DNA from: Azolla pinnata
Taxonomy: Eukaryota; Streptophyta; Polypodiopsida; Salviniales; Salviniaceae
Length of the DNA stretch: 26,688 bases
Assembly: GCA_037176905.1 (NCBI GenBank)
Contig: JBBBWG010027768.1
Span: forward strand, 20,521-47,208
Reading direction: 5' to 3'
The translations under genes and the position numbers were made by a program. The notes below the pieces were generated by a model that saw only the letters and a program-made list of their open reading frames with translations, made no database searches and had not been told where the DNA came from. Below, piece after piece: positions 1-11,451 of this stretch (its first letter is position 1; every line of letters starts with the position of its first letter).

Positions 1-3
1 GCG

Positions 4-3000
4 ATGGCGATGGCGATGGCGATGGCGTCGCCTTCAGCCAACGATCCTCTTCGTCTTCTGCTCGATTGCGCTTCCCCCCCTTGCGTGCTTCTTCCTTCGC
101 CTGTTCCTCGCCTCTCCATCGTCTGTTACAGCGCTTCATCGCCATTGTTTTCCTCCCCGTCCTCCTCGTCGTCGTCCTCCTCCTCCTCCTTTGTTGTTGT
201 CAAAGGTAAACCATCTCCGAACTCTCTCCATACGTTGCCTCCAAACTGACTCTATGTCTTTCTTTGCTAATTAGCCTTCTGGTTCTCATCGTTTCTCCCA
301 CTCGAATCTGCAGAAAGTCCCGTGAATGAGGCTGTTAGCGCTGTTGAACCTCGTGTTTTGAAAGTGCAGAGACCTCTAAAGGTAAGAAGAAAATCCTGGA
401 GGAAAGAAAAAACACGACTTTGCGAAAGAAAGATCGTTTCTTTACAATTAATTTGCTGAATTCTATTAGTTGGTCTTTTGAATGATGCGATTCAGTGATT
501 TTGACGAACACAGAAAATTTCAAAGGCAATGATGTAAGCTGCAGTGTTCTTTTATCGCTATTTTACGGCCTTTTCTGTACTTCTCTGTAAAAGCCACACA
601 TCCTAAATTATTGGAACCTTTGTTTGTAATATTGATTTTATGTTGAGATTTTACAAATAGACGTTGCACAGCTGTTGATTTCTCCTCAATAGTGAAAGAG
701 ATCCAGTTTTTTACTTGTTTAGATGAGGCCAAACACTTCTGAATAACTTTTTTTTTTCAATACATTCTAGATATATAGAACACTCAAACCTCTGCTCTGT
801 GTGAGACATTGTGCATTTTGTTTCTAAGGTTTGATTTTTTGTGCTTATTTTGAATGCTAATGAGCAGAGATTCAGTGACATTGAAGCTACAAATGTTAAG
901 GAAGAGTTTGAAGATGTGCCTCAGTGGTCGATTGGATCATGGGTGGAAGAAGTGAAAGTAGGTTTGGAAGAACAGGTGGCTTTCTCTGGTTCACAAATAA
1001 AAGCAGCTGCGCTGAAGGAACTAATCAAGAAACTGGAAGCACAAAACATCTATGATTTCAGGTAAAACACATGAAATTTTTCAAATGTGCACAGTGATGG
1101 AAAAGTCTGTATATGCTTGAAACATACGTGAGAAGAAGGCATATGTGCAACACAAACGTGATGAAAAGCATGTGATGGAAGTCATATATATGGTAGGGAA
1201 CTTATATTCCTGACGATTAGCAAGGGAATCGGAAGGCATTTAGAGCATACAATGCTTTCATATATAGATATCTGTTATTATCCTTGTAATGTGCACAGGT
1301 AGGATAGAGAACTCACATAGTATGAATATATATGTGCTAGGTGACGTACATGATCGGAACAAGTTTCCTCCGATTTTTGTTTCCATCCTGCAGAATGGCA
1401 TGAAGTAATGGTCTATTTACTTTTTGTTCTGGAGCTTTCAGCAATCTGTGCAGTGATGAGCAGCTGTTCAAGAAAGCAGTTCAAGCACTTGATAGTACTG
1501 ACAAGACGGAAATTCGCATCTTTGTTGATGCATTTGTCAGACTCCTACAGATCTGCATAGCAGAAAATAATCCAACAGAAGTATGTGATCTATATGGCCT
1601 AGCCATGGAGTGTGGAATAGATGCCGACCCCTTCCTCGGGGCAAACTTGATTCGAACATTCACGCGCTTTAGAAACTTGAAAGAGGCAATGAATGTGTTT
1701 GTACAACTTCCAGAGCCTGATGCGTTTTCATGGAATGCCATCATAATAGCACATTCAAAGCTAGGTCATTTAGACAAGGTGATGGGCCTTTATCACGAAA
1801 TGTGCAGGTCATGTGTTCAACCTAATAGCTATGTCTTCATATCTGTGCTGAAAGCATGTTGTATGCAAGGAGAGGCGAGCATGATGATGCAGGTTCATTC
1901 TGATATAGTCAGTCGTGGACTAGAGTCGCATATTTTCCTTGGAAGTACTTTGATTGATACGTACGTGAAGTGTTCCCTTTTAGAGGAAGCACTTGCAGTA
2001 TTCCGTGGTTTACCAATACAGAATATTGTCACCTGGACAGCACTAATCTCAGGGCATGCCGCACAAGAACACTCTGAGAAAGCTTTGCAACTCTTCATGG
2101 ATATGCAAAAAGGTGGTGTGCAGCCTAATCCAGTGACATTTGTCGCAGCGTTGAGAGCTTGTTCAGATCTTGGAGCTATTGAGCTTGGGAATCTTTTGCA
2201 TAGCCAGATAATCGAGGCTAATTTAGAGCTAGACCTTGTACTTTCTAGCTCCATTGTTGATATGTATGCCAAAGGTGGACGCTTTGAGGATGCACAGGCT
2301 GTGTTTGATAAGATTGAAAAGCTTGATGTTGTTGCATGGAGCTCCCTGATCTCAAGGTTTGCTCAGCATGATAGATGTGAAGAAGCCTTGCATCTTTTCT
2401 GGAGTATGTTGAGGAAAGGCATGGTTCCGGATTATGTTGCACTTGCCACTGTATTGCAAATTTGCCCTTCTATTGCAGCCCTTGAGCAGGGAAGGGTGAC
2501 CCACATGCAAATTATCAAGGCTGGCTTTGATAGAGAGCTACCCATTGGTAGCTCTCTTGTGAGCATGTATGCCCGATTAGGAGATCTTGAAGCTGCTTGT
2601 GTAACATTCCAGCTGTTGCCAAAGCATAGTATACTGACATGGAATTCTATAATTCTAGGCTGTGCCCAGAATAATAATTTCACTCTTGCTTTGAGGTTCT
2701 TGCATGACATGCGTGAGGTGGGGATGGCACCCACTGGTATGATATTCCTCTCTGTCATGTCTGCGTGCAATTCTGTGGGCCTCTTAGCTGAAGGCTGTTA
2801 CTATTTCAAGTTGATGAGAGAAACTGATGATGTTTTTATAATGATTGAACATTATTATATGTTATTAGACCTGTTGGGAAGGATGTCTTGCTTGGACATG
2901 GCCGAGGATTTATTGGAAAGTGTTCCTTTCCGGCTGGATGAGCGAGGATGGATGCTTCTACTTGATACATGTCGCATTCAAGGTTCTCTGGATTTAGGCA

Positions 3001-3536
3001 GGAGATGCTTTGATTATCTATTAAAAGGATCATCCAGTGTACACGATACAGCATTTGTAATAATGAAGAGTCTCTATGAGCAGGGCTTGAAGGAAGATGA
3101 GGCACGAAAGATTGAAGAGTTGAGAAGAACTGTGACGACACAAAAACAAGAATGTCCGAAAACATTCATCGAACTTGGAATGAAGGTTTACTCTTTCACA
3201 GATCATGATGCCCTGCTAGGCCATCCTCAAAGGAACAGCATTTTGTTGAAGCTTGCAGATTTTGGGATAGACTTGATGAAACTGAAAGAAAGTAGCCAAG
3301 TGGAAGATGCCTTATGTGGTTACAGTGAGATGCTGGCTGTTGCTTTTGCCCTTCTCAACACAACTCCTGGCAGAACTATAAGAGTTGCAAAAAATCACAA
3401 AATGTGTGCTGGATGTCACAACGCACTGAAGATCATATCCAAGGCTGAGATGCGTAAGATTATAATATCGGTGTCAGGTGGAGCCCGTATTCACTCTTTT
3501 AGTGAAGGATTTTGCTCTTGTAAAGACATACTTTAG
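4..3536 (+). CDS. PLS-class PPR protein with degenerate C-terminal DYW domain (4 exons)
   Basis: I read the coding sequence as join(4..205, 314..381, 868..1061, 1442..3536), 852 aa. All introns are GT-AG and the phases agree. Residues 1-66 are Ser-rich and acid-poor, as expected of an organelle transit peptide. From about residue 210, PPR motifs repeat (FSWNAIIIAHSKLG, VTWTALISGHAAQ, VAWSSLISRFAQ, LTWNSIILGCAQ), in the alternating P/L/S style of plant organelle RNA-binding factors. E-type motifs follow, then a DYW-like domain. CAGCH (810-814) and HSFSEGFCSC (839-848) keep the cysteines of both zinc sites. The catalytic HSE is YSE (782-784) and the protein ends DIL instead of DYW. By family it should bind organelle RNA at a specific site; loss of the catalytic His suggests it does not deaminate alone. 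Three introns near the N-terminus are unusual for this mostly intron-poor family. The ATG lies in a GCGATG repeat at the window edge, so the true start could lie further upstream. Confidence 0.88.
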
Positions 3537-4610
3537 GATGCAAAGATGAAAAATGTGAGAAGTATAAATGCAGAGTTGATCCAGACGTCCGAATGTGGCA
3601 AGTGCATTCAAAGATGATCCGGAGAGTTCTGAATATGACAAGTATGTGCAAAAGATCAGCCAGGTCTGTATACAGAAAAAGTACATTTATAGACGATCAG
3701 GGGTTCTGAAGTTGGCAATGTCGCTATTGAGGTCAACATGCTAAAATAGCGCACACATATCACAAGTTCTTCTGATGACCTTTAAAGGGAGTGAAGATAA
3801 AATTCGGCTAGATAGACTTGCAAGCCTATCTCTCAAGTGGAAAAAACTGCATGAAACACTTTTTCCAAGATCGCATGTACACTATGTACACTCATCAGAA
3901 CTTGTATATGTGATCATTTTAGCTATTCTTGATGCTTCTGTTTTTAGTTTCTTAAAACCCTTAAATATACCGGGAAAACCAATGCATATGCCGATCCGTT
4001 ATAGGTGGAAATGCTTATGGACAGATCAGGCCAGGTTTCTTTTCATGCAAGAACCAAATGAACACAGGATTACAATGCATCAGATCCTGCTGGTAAAAAA
4101 AACCAGGCCGCATTTCCATTTGGTATGGAAGATTGAAGAGACTCGGTTTGTTGAAGGTGGTGGGTTATCGATCAGGTCCAAGTTAATATCAGCAAGAATT
4201 TCATAAGGTAATTACAGCTTTACTGAGATAATTCTTGCAAAAAGAGAATGTTAAGATCTAACTATGATGATGTGGGCCGTCCATTTTTAATTGAGGATGT
4301 AAAAATAATGGCAACCTGTCATGTGTTATTTGTATGTAGATCTTTGATGCAGAAAGGCTTGGAATGGATAGCCTCGCCTCCTATAGTATTTGTTCAATAC
4401 ATAAAAGTTGTGAAACTGTGAAGTGGAATCTGCTTTTTCTCAAGTCATGGTTAAGTGTTTTTGGATTGATGTCCTCAGTTTTTCCTGTTACCTCAGCCTC
4501 AATCAAGTGTCAGATTCACAAATGTTGTCACCACAGCTTCCAATCAAAAGCATGCAGCCGAGAAAGCTACATGGTTCCACCGTTCCGCGTGGGGAACTAT
4601 ATAAAGTCGG
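3537..4610. other. 3' flank of the PPR gene; no recognised gene
   Basis: This stretch probably starts with the PPR 3' UTR. I see no clear AATAAA close to the stop. At 3577-3735 about four poorly conserved units of 38-41 bp follow one another, each starting TGATCC or TCAG. A 143-codon plus-strand reading frame at 3775-4206 matches no family I know. It has no introns or neighbours that argue for a gene. Confidence 0.5.
3577..3735. repeat. Degenerate 38-41-bp tandem repeat (about 4 units)
   Basis: Units start near 3577, 3615, 3656 and 3697. They share a pattern of TGATCC or TCAG, then TCTGAAT-like, then GGCAAGT or GACAAGT-like sequence. Identity between units is modest, so this is an old array at the 3' end of the PPR gene, possibly within its 3' UTR. 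Confidence 0.4.
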
Positions 4611-5235
4611 TCTTAGATTTCAAGAAGAGGAGTCATGTGTTAACAGAGAAAGATGTATATGGGTGAAAAACTCAGGTTTGATTCTAACTCCTTCATTTCT
4701 GCTTGGTAAAGCATGCTTAAATTTGCCCAAGAAATGGAAAACCGTGCAAAATAAGTCTTAGATTTCAAGGAGAAGATTCATGTGCAGACTAATGCACTAA
4801 GACAGGCTATGGACGTTGCCGATAGAGAAAGATGTATCCCAGATCATGGATGAAAAACTCAGTTTATTTCTGCTTGGTAAATTGAGCATGGTGCATTTGG
4901 AAATTCTCCTCCAATTTCCAAGAGAAACATACAAAAATTTTGTTCGAAGAATTCAAGAAGAAGATTCATGTTCAGACTTATGCAAGCTTTGCAAGTTGCT
5001 AACAGAGAAAGATGTATTCCAGATCATGGATGAAAAACTTCTTCATTTCTACTTTGCAAATTAAGCATGGTGCATTTGGGCTTCTCCAGTTTCTCGGCCC
5101 ATGAATTCCACACAGAGAACCGTATGAAATCGGGCCTTAGATTTCGAGGAGAAGATTCATCGTGTAGACCTGTGCACAAATACAAGCTAATGGATGGTTT
5201 TCCAGATCATGGATGGAAAAAAATCAGATTTGATC
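4611..5235. repeat. Diverged ~190-bp tandem repeat, four units
   Basis: Four units begin near 4611, 4756, 4947 and 5136 with CTTAGATTTCAAGGAGAAGA-like sequence. Most then carry ACAGAGAAAGATGTAT, CCAGATCATGGATGAAAAAC and GAGCATGGTGCATTTGG. The spacing is about 145, 190 and 190 bp. Copies differ by many substitutions and indels, and no frame stays open across units, so I treat it as non-coding. From 5236 to 5587 I see nothing. Confidence 0.75.
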
Positions 5236-5587
5236 GGAACTACGTATCTGCTAGATTCGCCCCAACTTAACGTACAAGGCTTGTCCTCCATAACTGTATT
5301 TTTCAGACAAGCCACGCTTTGCTCCATGATCGTTGCTCGCATAGTCTATTTTATTGTTACAGCTAGAGTGTGCATCTCCACTGAAACGGACAAACGGTTT
5401 TCGGATGGATGTCATGAAGCGCCTGGCGCGGAATGTGTTAAACAGTCAACTTCCCATGTGCAATAATTCAAAAGCCAGCGCAATAACGAAGAGAGATCGA
5501 TGAGGAAACAGTTGGGTACCGGTGACCGACCGACTGTGCATTCAAAAGAAGAAGTCGTGGAAAGAACGTAAACTGCTGGTGCTGATC

Positions 5588-6590
5588 ATGCTCATCTATG
5601 TGGGTTGATGCACTGGCATCCATCATCCACATGCATTGGATGCAAGACAATCTGAACATTTTTCTACGATGTGGATTCATGCCATGGCATCCATCATCCA
5701 CATGCATTGCTTGGATGCAAGACAATCTGAACATTTTTCTACGATGTGGATTCATGCCATGGCATCCATCATCCACATGCATTGATTGGATGCAAGCTGA
5801 GATCGACAATCTGAACAATCTATGTGGATGATGCAGTAGCATCCATCGTCCACATGCAATGGGTGCGAGCTGGGATTGGCGTCTGAACATCTATGCATTG
5901 GATTGATGCAATGGCATCCATCATCCATCCATCATCCACATGCCATGGATCCAAGCTGAGATCGGAACATCTATGTGGATTTGATGCAGTAGCATCCATC
6001 GTCGACCATGCCATGGATGCAAGCTGAGATTGGCGGCATGAACATCTATGCACTAGATTAATGCAGTCGTATCCATCATCCACATGCAATGGATGCAAGC
6101 CGAGATCGACATCTATGCGTTGGATTGACGGAGCATCATCCATCATCCACATGCCATTGATGCAAGCTGAGATCAGCATTATGAACATTTATGCATCGGA
6201 TCGATGCAACAACATCCATCATCCACATGTGACAGATGCAAGCTCAAATTAGCATTATAAACATTTATGCACTGGAATGGATGCAAGCTGCGGCCGACAT
6301 CTATGCAGTGAATTGATGCAGTAACATCCACCATCCACATGCCATAGATGCAAGCTGAGATCGGTAGTATGAACATCTATGCACCAGAGATTGATGCAGC
6401 GGTAGCGTCAATCATCCACATGCAATGGATGCAAGCTGAGATCGCGGTCTCAAACATCTATGCAATGGATTGATGCTGTGGCATCCATCATCCACATGCA
6501 ATGGATGCAATGCAGTGGCATCCATCATCCACTTGTCATGGTCGCAAGCCTTGATCAGCGACCTAAACGTCATCCACATGCATACATAAC
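5588..6590. repeat. ~75-bp minisatellite, about 13 units
   Basis: Each unit contains CATCCATCATCCACATGC, then ATGGATGCAAGCTGAGATC, then GAACATCTATG and GGATTGATGCA. Unit lengths run from about 65 to 113 bp, with anchors near 5618, 5689, 5763, 5840, 5915, 5993 and 6070 and further copies to about 6570. The first three units share the variant ACAATCTGAACATTTTTCTACG, which points to recent local duplication. Open frames in this block on both strands are a by-product of periodicity. Confidence 0.9.
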
Positions 6591-6599
6591 CACATACAC

Positions 6600-6720
6600 A
6601 ATGCATGATTGTGTATGTGGGTTATGCATGTATGTGCATGCATGCAATGCATGTATCTGCATGTATGGATGGATACAATGCATGTATGTATGTGTACGAC
6701 GCATGTGCGCTATTTCTTCA
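6600..6720. repeat. TGCATG/TGTATG simple repeat
   Basis: A short low-complexity tract of TGCATG, TGTATG and TGTGCATG words joins the 75-bp minisatellite to the CAC/CAT array. Confidence 0.7.
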
Positions 6721-8068
6721 CGCACCACCACTGCCACCATCATCTCCATCGTCATGATCACCACTGCGAGCATCACCATCATCCTCATCCTCATCATGGG
6801 CGTCGCCACCATCACCATCATCACCACCATCATGGCCATCACCCCAACACCATCATCATCACCACCACCATCACCATCACCACCATCACAATCGTGACCA
6901 CTGTCATCATCATGATCACCATCACCATGACCATCATCATCATAGCCAGTATCGCCATCGCCATCATCATCGTAATCACCATCACCATCCGTCACCATCC
7001 GTCACCATAATCACCATCCACCACCATCACCATCACCATCACCATCACCATCACAATGACCATCATCATCATAAACAGTACCACCATCACCATCATCATC
7101 GTAATTGCCATCACCATCTGTCACCATAATCACCATCCACCACCATCACCACCATCATGGCCGTCACGATCATCACCACCACCATCATCACCATCATAAT
7201 CACCATCACCATCACTACCATCATGACCGTCCAGCATCACCATCATCACAATCACTACCATCATGACCGTCCATCATCACATCATGATCATAGCCACCAC
7301 CATCATGATCATCATCATCACCACCATTGTCACCGTCATAAACATCATCATGAGCACCATCATCACCATCACCATCATGACCATCACCACCACCACCATC
7401 ATAATCATCACCATCACCACCACCATCATCATCATCACCATCACCACCGCCATCACCATCGTCACCATCACCACGACCATCACCATCATCACCATCACCA
7501 CCACCACGACCATCACCATCACCATCACCACCATGATCACCATCATGATCATCACCACCATCACGATCATCACCACCATCACGATCATCATTATCACCTC
7601 CATGATCACCATCATGATCATCACCACCATCACGATCATCACCATCACCATTATCACGATCATCACCATCACCACCACCATCACCATCACCACCATGATC
7701 ACCATCATGATCATCACCACCATCACGATCATCACCATCACCACCACCACCACCATCACCATCATGATCTCCATCATGATCATCACCACCATCACCATCA
7801 CCATCATCACTTCACCGTCATCACCATCACCATCATCACCACCACCATCACCATCATGACCATCACCACCATCACCATCACTACCACCATCACCATCACC
7901 AGCATCATCACCATCATCACCACTACCATCACCATCAGCACCATCATGGCAGTCACGATCATCAGCATCAGCATCATCGCCCCACCACCATCACCATCAC
8001 CATCATCACCATCGCCACCGGCATCACCATCATCATCATCACCACCGTCACGATCATCATCATCATCT
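6721..8068. repeat. ~1.35-kb imperfect CAC/CAT (ATC/ATG) trinucleotide array
   Basis: Almost the whole interval is built from CAC and CAT triplets with interruptions such as CGATCATCAC and CATAATCACC. One internal duplication of about 125 bp can be seen near 6958 and 7090. The array ends abruptly at CATCATCTTGTGTG, where the leader of the CorA-like gene begins. One frame would give a His-dominated product of about 200 residues, but all frames are open across the tract, so the frame is not evidence of coding. Confidence 0.92.
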
Positions 8069-8284
8069 TGTGTGTCTGTGTGTTGGGCGATTTCTGAGAT
8101 CAGGGGAGAGAAGCTTTCGGCGAGAGGAATATCCATCGCCGAGCCTTTTTTTGCTCTCTCCCGCTTCGATTAGGAAAAGCTCGAAGAAGCAGAGAGCTTT
8201 TGCAAGCTTTCATGGAGGGCCCCAGTCGCCATGTTCACAAGGAAGCAGACAGATGAGACAGAGACAGAGACAGAGACAGGGAGA

Positions 8285-8353
<69 letters not shown>

Positions 8354-8539
8354 TCCTAGGAAGCTTCCTTCATTGAGCTCGCTGTCTTTCTCTCTGTCTC
8401 TCTGTCTCTCCCTCCCTCGCCATCTCTCCCGATCCGCCATGCTTTGAGCAAACTCATCAAGAGGAAGAAGAAGAAGAGAAATCGGCGGAGGAAACAGAGA
8501 CAGAAACGGATATAGGGAAAGCACAGGGAAACGGAGGCT
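8069..8539 (+). promoter_or_regulatory. Promoter/5' leader of the CorA-like gene, with upstream ORFs
   Basis: This 470-bp stretch lies between the trinucleotide array and the start codon. It is purine-rich and typical of a plant leader. I see no convincing TATA box. Upstream ATGs open short frames at 8212-8256 (14 aa), 8231-8359 (reads through the GA repeat as alternating Arg-Glu), 8350-8376 (8 aa) and 8439-8447 (Met-Leu-stop). If these lie in the mRNA they could limit translation of the main frame. The transcription start cannot be fixed from sequence. Confidence 0.5.
8258..8350. repeat. (GA)n microsatellite in the leader
   Basis: GACAGA repeats pass into about 60 bp of pure GA just upstream of the CorA-like coding sequence. 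GA/CT repeats in plant 5' leaders are known binding sites for BPC-type GAGA-binding proteins. Confidence 0.9.
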
Positions 8540-8672
8540 ATGGCGCCTCCCCCCTTCAAGCGCATGGCATACACGTTTGATGGGCAGGGAAACGTGAAGC
8601 AGAAGGAGTGGGATCTCACGAGGACGGATCTGCAGCAGAATCACCATCATCACCATCACCATCGCCATCATC

Positions 8673-8704
<32 letters not shown>

Positions 8705-11451
8705 GGATCAGAGGCTCCTCCTGAAGAGAGCTTCTCCTGGTATCATGTGGAGCTCTCCAGATCCTACACAACCCTCGCCTCCGCGGCGCAGTACCTCATC
8801 AGCACGCTGTGCCCGCCATTGAAGCTGCAGGATATACTGGCGCTGGCGAGCAACGGGCCCTTCTGCGGATCGGTGGATGGAGCCCTAATCTTTCGAACGA
8901 ATTCCGCAGGACCTGCATCGAGCGAATACACGCAGAAGCTCTCGGCTCGAATCACCCACGATTCGCTCATCACCGTCTCCCTCGGAAGGATCCCGAGGCT
9001 CGAATTCCCCGCATCGGAGAGGCGCAGCGTCCTCGCCGAGGTCCCGAGCTTGGAGACCGATCTCGCGCCTGGATCCGATGATCCCAACACGTTCGTGATT
9101 CAGACGCATGTGCTCGAGTTCTACTTGATGAGGAACCATCTGGAGGATGTGAATCATCCCGTGCCGAGGTCCGTCTCCAACCTCTTGGTTCATGTCATCG
9201 ATACCCACATCGATCACTTGCAGGACATCTTGACCCGCCTCGAAATGGACCTCGACCACAGCGAGCATGAGCTCGATATAGGTATACTCTTCTCCTCCTC
9301 TTCTTCTTCTTCTTGTACACTACCTACTAAAGCGTGTGATTCCATTGCTGGTCATTGAAGGATTCCGTTGTTTGTTGTGCACCGCTTAGTTACCTGGGTG
9401 GCCCAATTCCTAGTTTTGTAGGATTCCATTCTTGTTGTCATGGTACACTGCCTACTTAAGTATGGGATTCCATTCTTATTATCGTGATATGCCACCTGTA
9501 TAAGCATGGGATTTCATTCCTGGTCAGTGTAGGATTCTGATTGCGTTTGTTGTTGTACTTTACTTAGCTGTGTTGGGGTGATTCAAATCTCCTGGTTTTT
9601 GTAGGATTCCATTCTTTTTGTCATGGTACGATACCTACTTAAGTATGGGATTCAATTCTTATTTTCATGATATGCTACTTGTATAAGCATGGGATTCCCT
9701 TCCTGGTCGGTGTAGGATTCCGATCGTGTGGTTGTTGTTCCCTACTTAGTCAAGTGGGTGATTCAATTCCTGGTTTTGTAGGATTCCACTGTCGTTGTTG
9801 TACACGTTACTGGGTGATTCCCTGACTTTTTGCTGTCGTACACCTGGTTAGTTTAAGTGTGTGACTCCATTCATTGTGTTATTGTACTGTATTTTGTTAA
9901 AGTTAATGAAGTGTGCGATTCCATTCTTGTTGGCAGTTGCTAGTGTATACAAGTTAAATAAATATGTTGCAGTTCCATCCGTGTTCTTCTTGTACACCAA
10001 TTAGTCCAGGTTGTGGTCCCATTCTTCTTGTTTTTGTATAGTCAAGTGTGTTGTTGCATACTCAATAGGTGAGCGCTTGATATACAACAACACTGGAATC
10101 CTGACTTGTAGATGCACTGCTTAATTTAAATGCTTGATGCGCTCAACAATGTTCTATTCTCGAGTCTGTAGATTTTTGTCATGTGTCAGTTCAATGGATT
10201 TTTTGAAATATGCTCAGCCATTTCCTAAATTTGTTCTTTTGTTCGGATCCGACGATCGCTTCTCAATGTTTTCTATGCTCTTGTATCAAATTTTCTGGGG
10301 CTGGAAAACATCTTTGCAATATATAAAATCCATGCATGATTTCATTTGCAGGTGGGGATACTGTAAAGCAGAGAATGCTTAGCAATAGATTATTCCCGAA
10401 GATGCAGCTCAAGTTGCAGCGTCTATTACAGGCAACCTCTCTTTCTGTTCTTGTCCACAGCCAATCTAATTCTCAAACTGGCATTTTTGAAAGCTATATA
10501 TCATCCATATTTTTTTTGAAATTTTCTAGGTCATCTCACATGCTGAGCAAGTTTTTCCAAGATTCAAAGAGAAGCTAGAGAGCAAGAACTGGTGTGCTTC
10601 CGAGGATTTGACAATGATACAAACTCTAGTGGGCCGGCTCCAGAAACAAAAGGAGAATGTGGGCTTCCTCGCAAGCCGCATAACGGCTCTTCAAGCTGGA
10701 TTGGACACATGGCAATCAGAACAAATAAATCGGAAACTTTACTACCTCTCGTTCTTCTCAATCATCTTTCTTCCATTGTCAATCATTACGTCAGGTATCC
10801 TTTGCCAATTCTATAACTTAAATGCAAAACTTTTGAACTGATTTTAGTACTATCTTTTCGATGCATACTTCTCATGCAAGCATACATCTGCATGCCCCGT
10901 GACAAGTTCTCCATGCTTTTATGTTTCGGAAACAGCAGCCCAGTTCAGCAGCCCAGTTTAGGGGATCCTGGTGTGATTGCTCCAATAGCCATGATTTAGT
11001 GTGACTAGATTTTCACTTCTAATGATGACAAGAAGCATTAAGTGTTCATATACTGTTAATAAAACCAAAAACATCGTGTGATGCAGGAGGTATTATTCCC
11101 CAGGCACAAAATGCACGCACATAGTACTATTAAAACTTTGATCTGTTTGGCTATTTGAACTCGTTTTTGGAACATTAACCCTAATCATAAGCTTGTGGTT
11201 TTTTGTACATAGCCTTTGGGATGAACGTCGGTGGCGTACCGTGGACAGAGCAAAGGAACCCAGAACTCAAGGATGGGTTCCGGAATGTTCTATTTCTATG
11301 CGGTGCAATCCTGCTTGTCCTTCTTGCATGCTTCTCAGCGGCACCCTTATACAAGCGCTTGAGAGCACTTTGGAGTACTAACAAGAAGAAGTGGAAGGCC
11401 AGTCGCTGGAGTGTTAGTCACAGCAATGACTACATACCTGTTGATAGATGA
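8540..11451 (+). CDS. CorA-like divalent-cation transporter family protein (4 exons)
   Basis: The model is join(8540..9281, 10352..10431, 10530..10794, 11213..11451), 441 aa, and resembles the plant CorA-like family of Arabidopsis At1g29820/At1g29830. The N-terminal part (about 60-330) is the expected soluble funnel domain. The stretch QRLLQ/VISHAEQVFPRFKEK, SKNWCASEDL and ENVGFLASRITALQAGLDTW is family-typical. Two membrane segments lie at about 344-363 and 388-406. Between them is the pore signature GMN (365-367) followed by VGGVPWT. CorA proteins work as pentamers in membranes and pass Mg2+ or related ions; the substrate of this plant branch is not settled. Intron 2 (10432-10529) starts with GC instead of GT; the join is supported by frame and by family sequence. 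Residues 35-44 are nearly all His and 45-55 all Gln, an unusual insertion. The start ATG opens the long frame. Confidence 0.9.
9350..9800. repeat. Intronic ~180-bp tandem repeat, about 2.5 units
   Basis: Inside intron 1 of the CorA-like gene, units begin near 9350, 9529 and 9711. They share TAGGATTCCATTCTTGTTGT, GCCTACTTAAGTATGGGATT and TGTATAAGCATGGGATT. Adjacent anchors are 183 and about 177 bp apart. Degenerate GGATTCCATTC words continue to about 10030, so the array was probably longer. Confidence 0.8.

Noticed and set aside
5588..6590. CRISPR-like regular repeats
   Set aside because: Units are head-to-tail, diverged along their whole length and lack unique spacers; this is a plant minisatellite.
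7157..8173. 338-codon His-rich frame
   Set aside because: It lies in a CAC/CAT repeat where several frames on both strands are open; composition is pure repeat, and it runs on into the CorA leader.
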